The notes beneath the pieces were generated by a model, which saw nothing but the letters and a program-made list of their open reading frames with translations, was not told the DNA's origin and made no database searches. Below are positions 1 to 6,022 of a DNA stretch of 36,122 bases, piece by piece. Position numbers and translations under genes: made by a program. Position 1 is the stretch's first letter; every line of letters begins with the position of its first letter. Source of the stretch: Bacteroidales bacterium (lineage in GTDB: Bacteria > Bacteroidota > Bacteroidia > Bacteroidales > UBA932); assembly GCA_017412645.1 (NCBI GenBank), contig JAFPWX010000024.1:1-36122 (forward strand). Direction: 5' to 3'.

Positions 1-42
1 CAAGGTAGCCGTACCGGAAGGTGTGGCTGGAACACCTCCTTT
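1..42 (+). rRNA. rrs: 16S rRNA, 3' end only
   Basis: The first bases carry the conserved 16S helix 44/45 tail (the CAAGGTAGCCGTACCGG block) and end in CACCTCCTTT, the anti-Shine-Dalgarno region. The GGAACACC form just before it agrees with Bacteroidota, where many bacteria have GGATCACC. The rest of the gene lies outside the window. The exact mature end is estimated. Confidence 0.93.
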
Positions 43-126
43 TTGGAGCACGACTCCGACGATCGCTTTCGGTTCGTACAAGGTTCATTCAATCGGAGAC
101 CTTGTGCTTGTCTTCCATTATTATAT

Positions 127-200
127 AGTCTCTTAGCTCAGTTGGTTAGAGCGCCACACTGATAATGTGGAGGTCCGCGGTTCAACTCCGCGAGGGACTA
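127..200 (+). tRNA. tRNA-Ile (GAT)
   Basis: A 74-nt cloverleaf can be folded. Acceptor arm AGTCTCT pairs with AGGGACT at 193-199, a D-arm TAGCTCAGTTGGTTAGAGC follows, the anticodon loop CTGATAA has GAT at 161-163, and the T-arm is CGCGG-TTCAACT-CCGCG. CCA is not encoded. It sits in the usual 16S-23S spacer position for tRNA-Ile. Confidence 0.95.
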
Positions 201-214
201 CTTTTTTTATGCCC

Positions 215-287
215 GGGGGTATAGCTCAGCTGGTAGAGCACATGCTTTGCAAGCATGGGGTCAGGAGTTCGAATCTCCTTATCTCCA
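215..287 (+). tRNA. tRNA-Ala (TGC)
   Basis: A 73-nt cloverleaf with acceptor GGGGGTA paired to TATCTCC (two G-T pairs), D-arm TAGCTCAGCTGGTAGAGC, anticodon loop TTTGCAA with TGC at 248-250, and T-loop TTCGAAT. CCA is not encoded. Ile-Ala is the standard spacer pair of bacterial rRNA operons, yet no 23S gene follows here. Confidence 0.95.
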
Positions 288-288
288 C

Positions 289-418
289 AAAACGGATTCA
301 GCTGGTCGCAATTGCGACCGGCTGTTTTTGTTTCCGGCCACTCTGAAAGCTTGCTTTCAAGATGGCCGGAAATGAAAATAGCCTATTGGCCCGAAGGGCC
401 TGGCTGAATCCTGTTTTG
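289..418 (+). other. Multi-branched structured stretch downstream of tRNA-Ala
   Basis: An outer stem can form between AAAACGGATTCAGC (289-302) and GCTGAATCCTGTTTT (about 403-417; one bulged base). Inside it are three hairpins: 299-324, the TTTCCGGCCA...TGGCCGGAAA pair around 331-374, and GGCCCGAAGGGCC near 390-402. The 5' arm of the outer stem overlaps the terminator hairpin, so the two folds are partly exclusive. A further imperfect hairpin lies at about 441-475. No ORF fits 288-503. It may be a spacer remnant, a processing structure or a small RNA. Confidence 0.4.
299..329 (+). terminator. Hairpin plus T-run after tRNA-Ala
   Basis: CAGCTGGTCGC and GCGACCGGCTG form an 11-bp stem (one T-G pair) around an AATT loop, followed at once by TTTTT (325-329). 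This has the form of an intrinsic terminator and would end the 16S-tRNA transcript before any 23S gene. It could instead be one arm of the larger fold at 289-418. Confidence 0.65.
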
Positions 419-485
419 TAAGGGCCCCGCGGCGAGCGCACAGAGATGTGGCAGCCGAAGGCTGGCAAATCTCCATACCCGAAAG

Positions 486-499
486 TGCGGCTAATCTCC
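486..499. repeat. 14-bp direct repeat, copy 1 (TGCGGCTAATCTCC)
   Basis: Identical to 1115-1128. It lies 4 bp beyond the parE stop codon, and the second copy lies 6 bp beyond the hicB stop codon. The two copies bracket the parDE module in a 629-bp unit. Confidence 0.85.
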
Positions 500-503
500 G
501 CCC

Positions 504-800
504 CTAAAAATGCCTTTTATAGTCCATCCTCTCGTGAAGAATCCTGACTATAAGAACTGTCTTATCTTCTCTTCTCAAATAGAAGACCATATGATGTCCA
601 ACGTGTCTTGCTCTCAGTCCTTCCAGAATTCCAGAATAATCGTTTCCAAATCTTAAAGGAATTGCAGCAATCTTCCGGAAAGCGGAAATCAATTCATTGT
701 AATATCTATCTGCCTGCTTTTCGGACCAAGTATCAACCGTGTAATTCCATATATCATTAAGGTCTTCTTTTGCCTTCTTTGTAAGCTCATACTTTTTCAT
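504..800 (-). CDS. parE: ParE/RelE-superfamily toxin
   Basis: A 98-residue protein with the ParE/RelE toxin layout: an N-terminal LTKKAKEDLNDIWNYT helix, the central KIAAIPLRFGNDY segment, and the C-terminal strands GLRARHVGHHMVFYLRRED and VLIVRILHERMDYKRHF. Family members either poison gyrase (ParE) or cut mRNA (RelE); the ending HERMDYKRH is typical of ParE, so gyrase is the likelier target, by inference. It overlaps the end of the upstream antitoxin gene by 14 bp, the usual coupling of antitoxin then toxin. Expression should come from the promoter before parD. The gene is more AT-rich than the housekeeping genes, which fits a transferred module. Confidence 0.88.
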   Translation of the reverse strand: MKKYELTKKAKEDLNDIWNYTVDTWSEKQADRYYNELISAFRKIAAIPLRFGNDYSGILEGLRARHVGHHMVFYLRREDKTVLIVRILHERMDYKRHF

Positions 801-1035
801 TTTTCCGCGCCTTCATTTCCAGAAGGTACGCATCCGCATCAAAATCCTCAACAACGCCGCTATCTAATCCCTCCTGAATGGACGACCTTAGAGCCGCCAT
901 CTTGTTCTCCTGATCTTCCAGGAGTCTTAACCCGGACCGTACCACCTCACTGGCGTTATTGTAACGCCCAGACTGAATACTGTCTTGAATAAATGCCTCA
1001 AAATGAGGGCCCAATGCTACGGATGTTGTTTTCAT
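787..1035 (-). CDS. parD: ParD-type antitoxin (ribbon-helix-helix)
   Basis: An 82-residue protein beginning MKTTSVALGPHFEAFIQDSIQSGRYNNASEVVRSGLRLLE, the pattern of ParD antitoxins: a short DNA-contacting strand, then the SGRYNNASEVVR helix pair of a ribbon-helix-helix domain. The C-terminal part (about 45-82) is charged and would wrap the toxin. ParD normally neutralises ParE and represses its own promoter. It is the first gene of the pair. A -7 box TAACTTTG lies at 1055-1062 on the minus strand, 19 nt before the ATG. The assignment is firm at family level; the exact subfamily is not tested. Confidence 0.9.
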   Translation of the reverse strand: MKTTSVALGPHFEAFIQDSIQSGRYNNASEVVRSGLRLLEDQENKMAALRSSIQEGLDSGVVEDFDADAYLLEMKARKNEKV

Positions 1036-1054
1036 ATTGTCTTTGCTTGTATCG

Positions 1055-1062
1055 CAAAGTTA
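1055..1062 (-). promoter_or_regulatory. -7 promoter box for parDE
   Basis: Minus-strand TAACTTTG matches the Bacteroidota consensus TAnnTTTG and sits 19 nt before the parD start. The matching -33 element is not obvious. Confidence 0.6.
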
Positions 1063-1114
1063 CCAATATTTGTTAATAATTCATAATAATCAACATCCTT
1101 TTTTACAATTTCGC

Positions 1115-1128
1115 TGCGGCTAATCTCC
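1115..1128. repeat. 14-bp direct repeat, copy 2
   Basis: Identical to 486-499 and located just beyond the hicB stop codon. See the note on the parDE cassette. Confidence 0.85.
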
Positions 1129-1134
1129 CTCCCT

Positions 1135-1539
1135 TTACAACATCACCGCCGATAGTTCCGCCCCGATTTTCCTTATAGCCGCCAGTATCTTTTTGGTGGT
1201 CTTGGTCCCCGGATACGCAGCTCCGCATTTATACTGTCGCATCTTCGACTCGTTGATTCCTGCATACGAGGCGAATTTGCTCGTATTCAGCATGTCGAAA
1301 CAATTAAATAACGACGGAATATCGTAAGTGAATGTGACGTGTACCTCGTCAAACAATGGATGCGGCAGGCCTTGTTCTTCAGCATCTTCTATAGCCTCAC
1401 GAATGCTTAGAAAAAAATCTTCTTTCGCCTCATCAACGTTATCGCCAAATCCTCCAAAATAAGATCTTCCGATCTTTGATTCGGATCTAGCCGCATACAA
1501 TCCGTCTACACTCTTTTCGATAATTGCTTCAACGTTCAT
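1135..1539 (-). CDS. hicB: HicB-type antitoxin with C-terminal HTH
   Basis: A 134-residue protein. The N-terminal part (about 1-60) is the HicB pseudo-RNase H fold: EAIIEKSVDGLYAARSE, then FGGFGDNVDEAKEDFFLSIREAI. The C-terminal part (about 85-130), LNTSKFASYAGINESKMRQYKCG, resembles an XRE-like helix-turn-helix for autoregulation. The start at 1539 is chosen because its ATG overlaps the hicA stop (ATGA) and the HicB fold begins there; a longer reading to 1683 would overlap hicA widely. HicB binds and inhibits HicA and represses the operon. The order toxin then antitoxin is usual for hicAB. Confidence 0.85.
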   Translation of the reverse strand: MNVEAIIEKSVDGLYAARSESKIGRSYFGGFGDNVDEAKEDFFLSIREAIEDAEEQGLPHPLFDEVHVTFTYDIPSLFNCFDMLNTSKFASYAGINESKMRQYKCGAAYPGTKTTKKILAAIRKIGAELSAVML

Positions 1540-1724
1540 AGTTTTATTCCCGCTTGTTTTAATATTGAACAAAAGGTTCCAATTGGCACTTCTGAGGCAT
1601 AATGTCTGGGCATAACAACCCTTGACTTTGTTATTGGAGAATACCATTGATCTTGCTTTCCACCCGCTTTCAGCGGATAGCACCCATGCTTACGCATGAT
1701 CTTTTCCAATTCACTCCGTTTCAT
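1536..1724 (-). CDS. hicA: HicA-type mRNA interferase toxin
   Basis: A 62-residue protein reading MKRSELEKIMRKHGCYPLKAGGKQDQWYSP then VVMPRHYASEVPIGTFCSILKQAGI, the compact double-stranded-RNA-binding-like fold of HicA (usual length about 60). The catalytic His of many HicA proteins (G-S/K-H-H) appears replaced by KQDQW here, although H41 in MPRHYASEVP is present. Activity is therefore less certain than family membership. Its stop codon overlaps the hicB start. A CATATTTG -7-like box at 1745-1752 gives a short leader. A perfect TATCTTTG box at 1726-1733 is only 1 nt before the ATG and would start transcription inside the gene. Confidence 0.82.
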   Translation of the reverse strand: MKRSELEKIMRKHGCYPLKAGGKQDQWYSPITKSRVVMPRHYASEVPIGTFCSILKQAGIKL

Positions 1725-1767
1725 GCAAAGATAGTAATAAGTAGCAAATATGTTACTATAAAGGTGA

Positions 1768-2985
1768 TTATTCCACCTTAAATGTTATCCTCACATCCCC
1801 AAAACGCCCTTCATCGGAACCGAGTTTTCTCAGATAATCCATCGACAGTGGGCCGCGCCAGACCATGTCGTCATTGCTGTAGAGTGGGAATTCCATATCC
1901 ACCCCATAGCTTTTCGACTTGATCATCACTTTGGCCGACGCCTTCCAGGTAGTGCGGGTGCCTCCGTCGCTCTCAGTAATCAACAGGGCTATTTCGGAGA
2001 GTTCCTCCGGGAAGTTCGACAGCAGCATCGCCTCATAGGGGATCTTCATCCCGAGCTGGCGCCGCTTCACCACTATCATGAGCTGGGTGATATCCGGATT
2101 GAAACTGCCGGGATTGACTTCGGATTCGCCATAATCCGCAATGACGCTGCCTGCCTGAATAAAAAACTCGCTCGCACCAGCGAACCAGGAGTCGTAATTC
2201 CGGAGCATGGTGAAGTCTTTGATGAAAAGATTGTGACCGGGCGACTCATCTTCGTCGGGGTCGTCATCAAAATTGAACAGTCCCTTTTTCGGGGAGACGC
2301 CGGCGCGGGCGAACATCTCCAACGGCGTGAAGGCGCTGTCGTCGTTACTGTTGATTACCCAGACCGGCCTGGAAGCGGCGATGGCTTCGTCTACATAAAC
2401 CTGCCGTACTGCCTTGTAGGCTCCGTCTTCCCAAGCGATTTCCCAGGCATAGTTGTCGCTCGCCCCGTAGCCCGGATCGAAGGTTACAAGCGGCTTGGTT
2501 TCGCCGTCCCAATCACTCGAATACGGCCAGTAAATCTGAAGTCCGGAAGACGACAGGTCGGCGAGCCACTGCTGCACGAGGGCGGCTTCGGATGCTTTTG
2601 TGCCGCCTTCTCGGGAGACGGCAACGGCCTGCTCGGACAGGTAGCTGGCAATCAAGTCGCGGAGGGGCTTTGAGTATTGGGCGCGCGTGGCTGCTCGCGC
2701 CTGCGGACTGTCCCCCACTCCGGCACCGGGGCTGGAGAGTAGGTCGCACATCATATACTCCTCGTCATAACCATTTGTGTTGGAGGAGTTTACCGCATTC
2801 CAAACTTCGGCTATGTGATCCGATTCGATGGGGAGCGAGGCCAGCATTCTCGCAACTCCTGGCTTGGAGAGGAGCTCGTATGTGGTGGCAGCAACAGGGT
2901 CGTTTCCGTCTTTTTCAGCCTTATCACAGGAGAACATGGCCAGTGCGCAGACGGCAGGCAGAAGGAAGAGTTTTACTTGTTTCAT
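1768..2985 (-). CDS. Uncharacterised lipoprotein, 405 residues
   Basis: The N-terminus MKQVKLFLLPAVCALAMFSC is a lipoprotein signal with a lipobox ending in C20, followed by DKAEKDGN, so export and lipid anchoring are well supported. The mature part has no domain I can name. It contains an acidic loop NFDDDPDEDESPG and aromatic-rich stretches (LQIYWPYSSDWDGETKP), and ends in an apparent beta-rich domain (GDVRITFKVE). It stands between hicAB and the higBA-flanking repeat. A minus-strand CATATTTG box at 3010-3017, on the edge of that repeat, probably drives it. Related Bacteroidales lipoproteins are often variable surface proteins, but no specific role is claimed. Confidence 0.8.
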   Translation of the reverse strand: MKQVKLFLLPAVCALAMFSCDKAEKDGNDPVAATTYELLSKPGVARMLASLPIESDHIAEVWNAVNSSNTNGYDEEYMMCDLLSSPGAGVGDSPQARAATRAQYSKPLRDLIASYLSEQAVAVSREGGTKASEAALVQQWLADLSSSGLQIYWPYSSDWDGETKPLVTFDPGYGASDNYAWEIAWEDGAYKAVRQVYVDEAIAASRPVWVINSNDDSAFTPLEMFARAGVSPKKGLFNFDDDPDEDESPGHNLFIKDFTMLRNYDSWFAGASEFFIQAGSVIADYGESEVNPGSFNPDITQLMIVVKRRQLGMKIPYEAMLLSNFPEELSEIALLITESDGGTRTTWKASAKVMIKSKSYGVDMEFPLYSNDDMVWRGPLSMDYLRKLGSDEGRFGDVRITFKVE

Positions 2986-3008
2986 TTTGCGTCAGTTTAT
3001 ATTCTGGC

Positions 3009-3131
3009 GCAAATATGAAAGGGGAAAAAGAGTTTAAAAAGTTTGTAAACGTTTAACGGTTTCAAACGGCACTGGAAGCCTGTCTACCCGAGCCGTTTGA
3101 GACTTTTAAAAACGTTTTTGTGCTGCAAAAA
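3009..3131. repeat. ~123-bp direct repeat, copy A
   Basis: About 94% identical by eye to 3850-3972, with a constant offset of 841 bp. Each copy contains an imperfect inverted repeat (GTTTCAAACGGC against GCCGTTTGAGAC) around a ~20-bp variable centre, where most of the differences lie. It starts with a minus-strand CATNTTTG box and ends 6 bp before the higA stop codon. Confidence 0.9.
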
Positions 3132-3137
3132 CAGCTA

Positions 3138-3455
3138 TTAAGCGATAGCCGGAGATGGGAATTGTTTGATATAACCAAGGCGTTCTGACAGAGACTTATC
3201 AGCCTTTGCTACCTGAAGGTCATACTTGAGTTGCAATTGAAGCAGGGAATCCGCAGGTATTCCAAGAGCAGCTTCAACCATCAGGGCAGTGCGCGTAGAA
3301 ACCGGGCGACGTCCTTTCAATATCTCGTTGACTACAGAATACTTAAGGCCGATGCGATCCGCAAACTGACGCTGAGTTATGTGACGGGATTTCAACTCGT
3401 CCCTTAGTACCTCCCCTGGATGGGTGGGTATAAAACCGAAGCCTAAATTAGTCAT
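3138..3455 (-). CDS. higA: HigA-type antitoxin (XRE HTH)
   Basis: A 105-residue protein with the HigA signature THPGEVLRDELKSRHITQRQFADRIGLKYSVVNEILKGRRPVS: the PGE start of the family followed by an XRE helix-turn-helix (about residues 25-65), then ALGIPADSLLQLQLKYDL. HigA binds the toxin and the shared promoter. The gene starts 6 bp after the higB stop, giving the reversed order (toxin first) typical of higBA. Both genes sit between the two 123-bp repeats. Confidence 0.9.
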   Translation of the reverse strand: MTNLGFGFIPTHPGEVLRDELKSRHITQRQFADRIGLKYSVVNEILKGRRPVSTRTALMVEAALGIPADSLLQLQLKYDLQVAKADKSLSERLGYIKQFPSPAIA

Positions 3456-3461
3456 AACCTT

Positions 3462-3779
3462 CTACTTATAATGATTCGACAACTTCAGCAACCTGCAAAT
3501 GGTTATCACCGGCTCACTCGCGGTTTTCCTGCTGGAAAATTCCAGCCTGTATTTCTTATCTATCGCCACCGATTCAATTCCGGACTTGTCCCCTGTCAGC
3601 ATCTCATAATTCAGTGAGTTATACCTGAATAGATCCTCTATTCGTCTAACAGATTCAAGAATGTTAACGACCTTCACATATTTCTTCACCACCTGCGGCT
3701 GAAAGCGGTATTGCTTGTCTTTTGCCTTTCCCTTGTAATAAAGTTCAGATAAATACTCCTTGTCAAACTCAATAATCAT
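3462..3779 (-). CDS. higB: HigB/RelE-superfamily toxin
   Basis: A 105-residue protein (ATG at 3779) with the RelE/HigB fold: MIIEFDKEYLSELYYKGKAKDKQYRFQPQVVKKYVKVVNIL, an LTGDKSGIESVAIDKKYRLEF beta segment and VITICRLLKLSNHYK at the end. HigB toxins cleave mRNA on the ribosome; that activity is inferred from the family. The start at 3779 is preferred over a TTG at 3797 because GAAAGGA lies directly upstream and a TATATTTG -7 box (3795-3802) would overlap the longer reading. Confidence 0.85.
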   Translation of the reverse strand: MIIEFDKEYLSELYYKGKAKDKQYRFQPQVVKKYVKVVNILESVRRIEDLFRYNSLNYEMLTGDKSGIESVAIDKKYRLEFSSRKTASEPVITICRLLKLSNHYK

Positions 3780-3794
3780 GTCCTTTCGACCTTG

Positions 3795-3802
3795 CAAATA
3801 TA
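3795..3802 (-). promoter_or_regulatory. -7 promoter box for higBA
   Basis: Minus-strand TATATTTG, a full match to TAnnTTTG, is 15 nt before the higB ATG. A TTG about 20 nt further upstream may be the -33 element. Confidence 0.65.
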
Positions 3803-3849
3803 ACTATTCTTTTAAAAATTCACAATATTTGCGAACTTTTTACCTATTT

Positions 3850-3972
3850 GCAAAGATGAAAGGGGAAAAAGAGTTTAAAAAGTTTGTAAACGTTTAACGG
3901 TTTCAAACGGCACTGGAGGCCATTCTGCCCGATCCGTTTGAGACTTTTAAAAACGCTTTTGTGCTGCAAAAA
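3850..3972. repeat. ~123-bp direct repeat, copy B
   Basis: Partner of 3009-3131. It lies between higB and the end of prmC, 26 bp past the prmC stop codon on the minus strand. The long imperfect hairpin could also act as a prmC terminator, although no good T-run follows it. Confidence 0.9.
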
Positions 3973-3998
3973 ACGCGTTTATTAAGAAAAGGGCGTTG

Positions 3999-4970
3999 TT
4001 ATTTACCGCGGAAGGAGACAAAACGTGGGCGGTCGAAGTAATCTGGGATGATGCGGACGTCCGAAAAGCCGGCAGCAGTGAAGACCTCCGCCGTTTCGTC
4101 GGGAAGTTCGGAGTTGATCTCTACGATTCCGCAGCCTCCGGGCACCAGCACGCGAAGGGCGACGAGCGCGATTGCCTTATGGAAGGCGAGCGGGTCGCGG
4201 TCGGGGGCGAAAATTGCCATATGGGGTTCCCACCCGAGGACGTTCTGACGCATCTCAGCTTTCTCGGCCACCATCACATACGGCGGATTGGCGGTCAGCA
4301 GATCGAAACCACCTGTCTGGGGCTCCCCGGCAGCACTTAAAACAGCAGCCACCGTAGCCTCAACATCCAGAAGATCAGCCTTCACGAAGCAAGGCCTGAG
4401 AGCGCCCTTCGGAAGGCGCGACGCCCGGCCTGACTCAGTGCGGAACTGGCTGTCCGCCAGGTCAAGAGCGTCCTGCGAGAGGTCGGTAGCGACCACTTCG
4501 GCTCCGGGAAGGTCGAGCGCCAGAGTCCATGCGATGCAGCCTGAACCGGTACAGAGGTCCAGCACCCGGAGCGAGGCGGGATCTGGGCGAACCGGATCGG
4601 AGGCAGTGGCCTCCCCGGCGGGCCGCGCAGCCTGGCTGGCCGCCACCATCTCCTCGGCCTTGATGCAGAGGACTTCCGTCTCCGCTCGTGGAATCAAGGC
4701 GCGCTCGTCAACAGCGAAGCGGCGGCCGCAGAACTCGGTATAGCCGAGCACATACTGCAAGGGCTCACTTGCAGCCAGGCGGCGCATATCGTCCAGCGCC
4801 ACATCCAGCAATTCCGCAGGAATCTCCGTAGTGGGCTCGGTAATATGCTGATAAACTGGGAATCCAAAGACCTCGGTGCAATAGTACATCACCATGCTTC
4901 GCGCCTCCTCCTTCGGATAGAGGGGAGCCAGGGCAGCAATGGAAATCTTTATGAAATGGGAGAGCAGCAC
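3999..4970 (-). CDS. prmC: Release factor glutamine N5-methyltransferase
   Basis: PrmC (HemK) methylates the Gln of the GGQ motif in release factors RF1 and RF2 using S-adenosylmethionine. The 323-residue protein has the N-terminal helical domain (about 1-85), LIPRAETE (92-99, the family LIPRPETE), the SAM-binding VLDLCTGSGC (136-145) and the catalytic NPPYV (228-232). The start is GTG at 4970, one base from the ddl stop codon, so it is translated from the pbp1A-ddl operon. It is longer than the usual ~280 residues because of an Ala/Pro-rich insertion at about 109-133, just before the SAM motif, and a second one near 211-220. Confidence 0.95.
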   Translation of the reverse strand: MLLSHFIKISIAALAPLYPKEEARSMVMYYCTEVFGFPVYQHITEPTTEIPAELLDVALDDMRRLAASEPLQYVLGYTEFCGRRFAVDERALIPRAETEVLCIKAEEMVAASQAARPAGEATASDPVRPDPASLRVLDLCTGSGCIAWTLALDLPGAEVVATDLSQDALDLADSQFRTESGRASRLPKGALRPCFVKADLLDVEATVAAVLSAAGEPQTGGFDLLTANPPYVMVAEKAEMRQNVLGWEPHMAIFAPDRDPLAFHKAIALVALRVLVPGGCGIVEINSELPDETAEVFTAAGFSDVRIIPDYFDRPRFVSFRGK

Positions 4971-4971
4971 C

Positions 4972-5988
4972 CTAGCCGTTCTCGATGATGTCCGTGAGGA
5001 AGGCGGTCATGTCCAGACCGGCGGCGCGGACCATCTTGGGAACGAGCGAGGCACTGGTCATGCCGGGGATGGTGTTGACTTCCAGGAAGTAGAGCCCGTC
5101 GGAAGCGAGGATGTAGTCCATGCGGACAATTCCGGAGCAGCCCAGATTCTCGTACACCTTGGTTGTGGTCTTCTGCAACAGAGCCACCACATCGTCCCCA
5201 ACCTCGGCGGGGCAGACCTCGCGGCTGTGGCCATTATACTTGGCGTCGTAGTCGAAGTATTCGTTTTCAGAAACTATCTCGATTATTGGTAGGGTATGCA
5301 CGACTCCGCCGGTACGGTAGGCAGCGCAGGTGAACTCACGACCGCTGATGCCCTGCTCCACCAGCACAGTGGGGCCTTCGGCAAAGGCATAACCCACGGC
5401 GGTGGCCAGGCCGGCGGCGTCCTTGACCATAGTGATGCCGAAGCTCGACCCGCCTATCGTGGGCTTCACGAACACCGGGAATATCAGGCGCGAAGCCACG
5501 TCGGCGGCGAATGCCTGCACATCGGCTCCCTTGTGGATGAAGGCGTCGGGGGCGCACTTCACTATTCCGAGATCACGGATATAACTCTTGCAGGCGTACT
5601 TGTCGAAGGCGATGGACGATACCGACGATGAGCAGGTGCTGAACGGAATGCCGAGCATCTCGAAATAACCCTGGAGCTGGCCGCTCTCACCCGGAGCACC
5701 GTGCTGAACGATATACACATAGTCGAACTTTATCTTTTCGCCGAGCACGGAAACGCTGAAATCCGTCTTGTCGATTTCCGGGCGCGCACCCTCGGGGAAG
5801 TTCACCTTCATGGCATCCTTCTTCTTGCAGGCGACGACCTGCCAGGTGCCGAAACGCGCGAAAATCTCGTAAACATCGTAGCGCTCGCCGTCCAGACGGG
5901 ACGCCACGAACTCACCGCTGCGGCACGACACCTCCCATTCGGAGGAGTCGCTGCCGTACATCACTGCAATAGTTTTATACTTGCTCAT
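4972..5988 (-). CDS. ddl: D-alanine--D-alanine ligase
   Basis: An ATP-grasp enzyme joining two D-alanines for peptidoglycan precursors in the cytoplasm. Of the 338 residues, the N-terminal domain carries SEWEVSCRSG (the family EREVS glutamate site). The central ATP-grasp has FVKPTIGGSSFGITMV. The C-terminal EVNTIPGMTSASLVPKM is the Ddl signature that binds Mg2+ and substrate. The gene lies 34 bp after pbp1A and 1 bp before prmC, so it shares a wall-synthesis operon with the polymerase that uses its product. Confidence 0.96.
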   Translation of the reverse strand: MSKYKTIAVMYGSDSSEWEVSCRSGEFVASRLDGERYDVYEIFARFGTWQVVACKKKDAMKVNFPEGARPEIDKTDFSVSVLGEKIKFDYVYIVQHGAPGESGQLQGYFEMLGIPFSTCSSSVSSIAFDKYACKSYIRDLGIVKCAPDAFIHKGADVQAFAADVASRLIFPVFVKPTIGGSSFGITMVKDAAGLATAVGYAFAEGPTVLVEQGISGREFTCAAYRTGGVVHTLPIIEIVSENEYFDYDAKYNGHSREVCPAEVGDDVVALLQKTTTKVYENLGCSGIVRMDYILASDGLYFLEVNTIPGMTSASLVPKMVRAAGLDMTAFLTDIIENG

Positions 5989-6022
5989 TGTTTCAGAATA
6001 CTTCGTTCAGAATAACAGGGGG

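Noticed and set aside
1135-1683. A longer hicB starting at 1683
   Set aside because: The extra 48 residues overlap almost all of hicA and do not look like HicB. The ATGA overlap gives the natural start at 1539.
3009-3972. Classical integron attC sites
   Set aside because: A GTTTAAC core-like box is present in each repeat, but the matching GTTRRRY partner at the other end is not, and no integrase gene is in the window. I keep it only as a cassette-like repeat pair.
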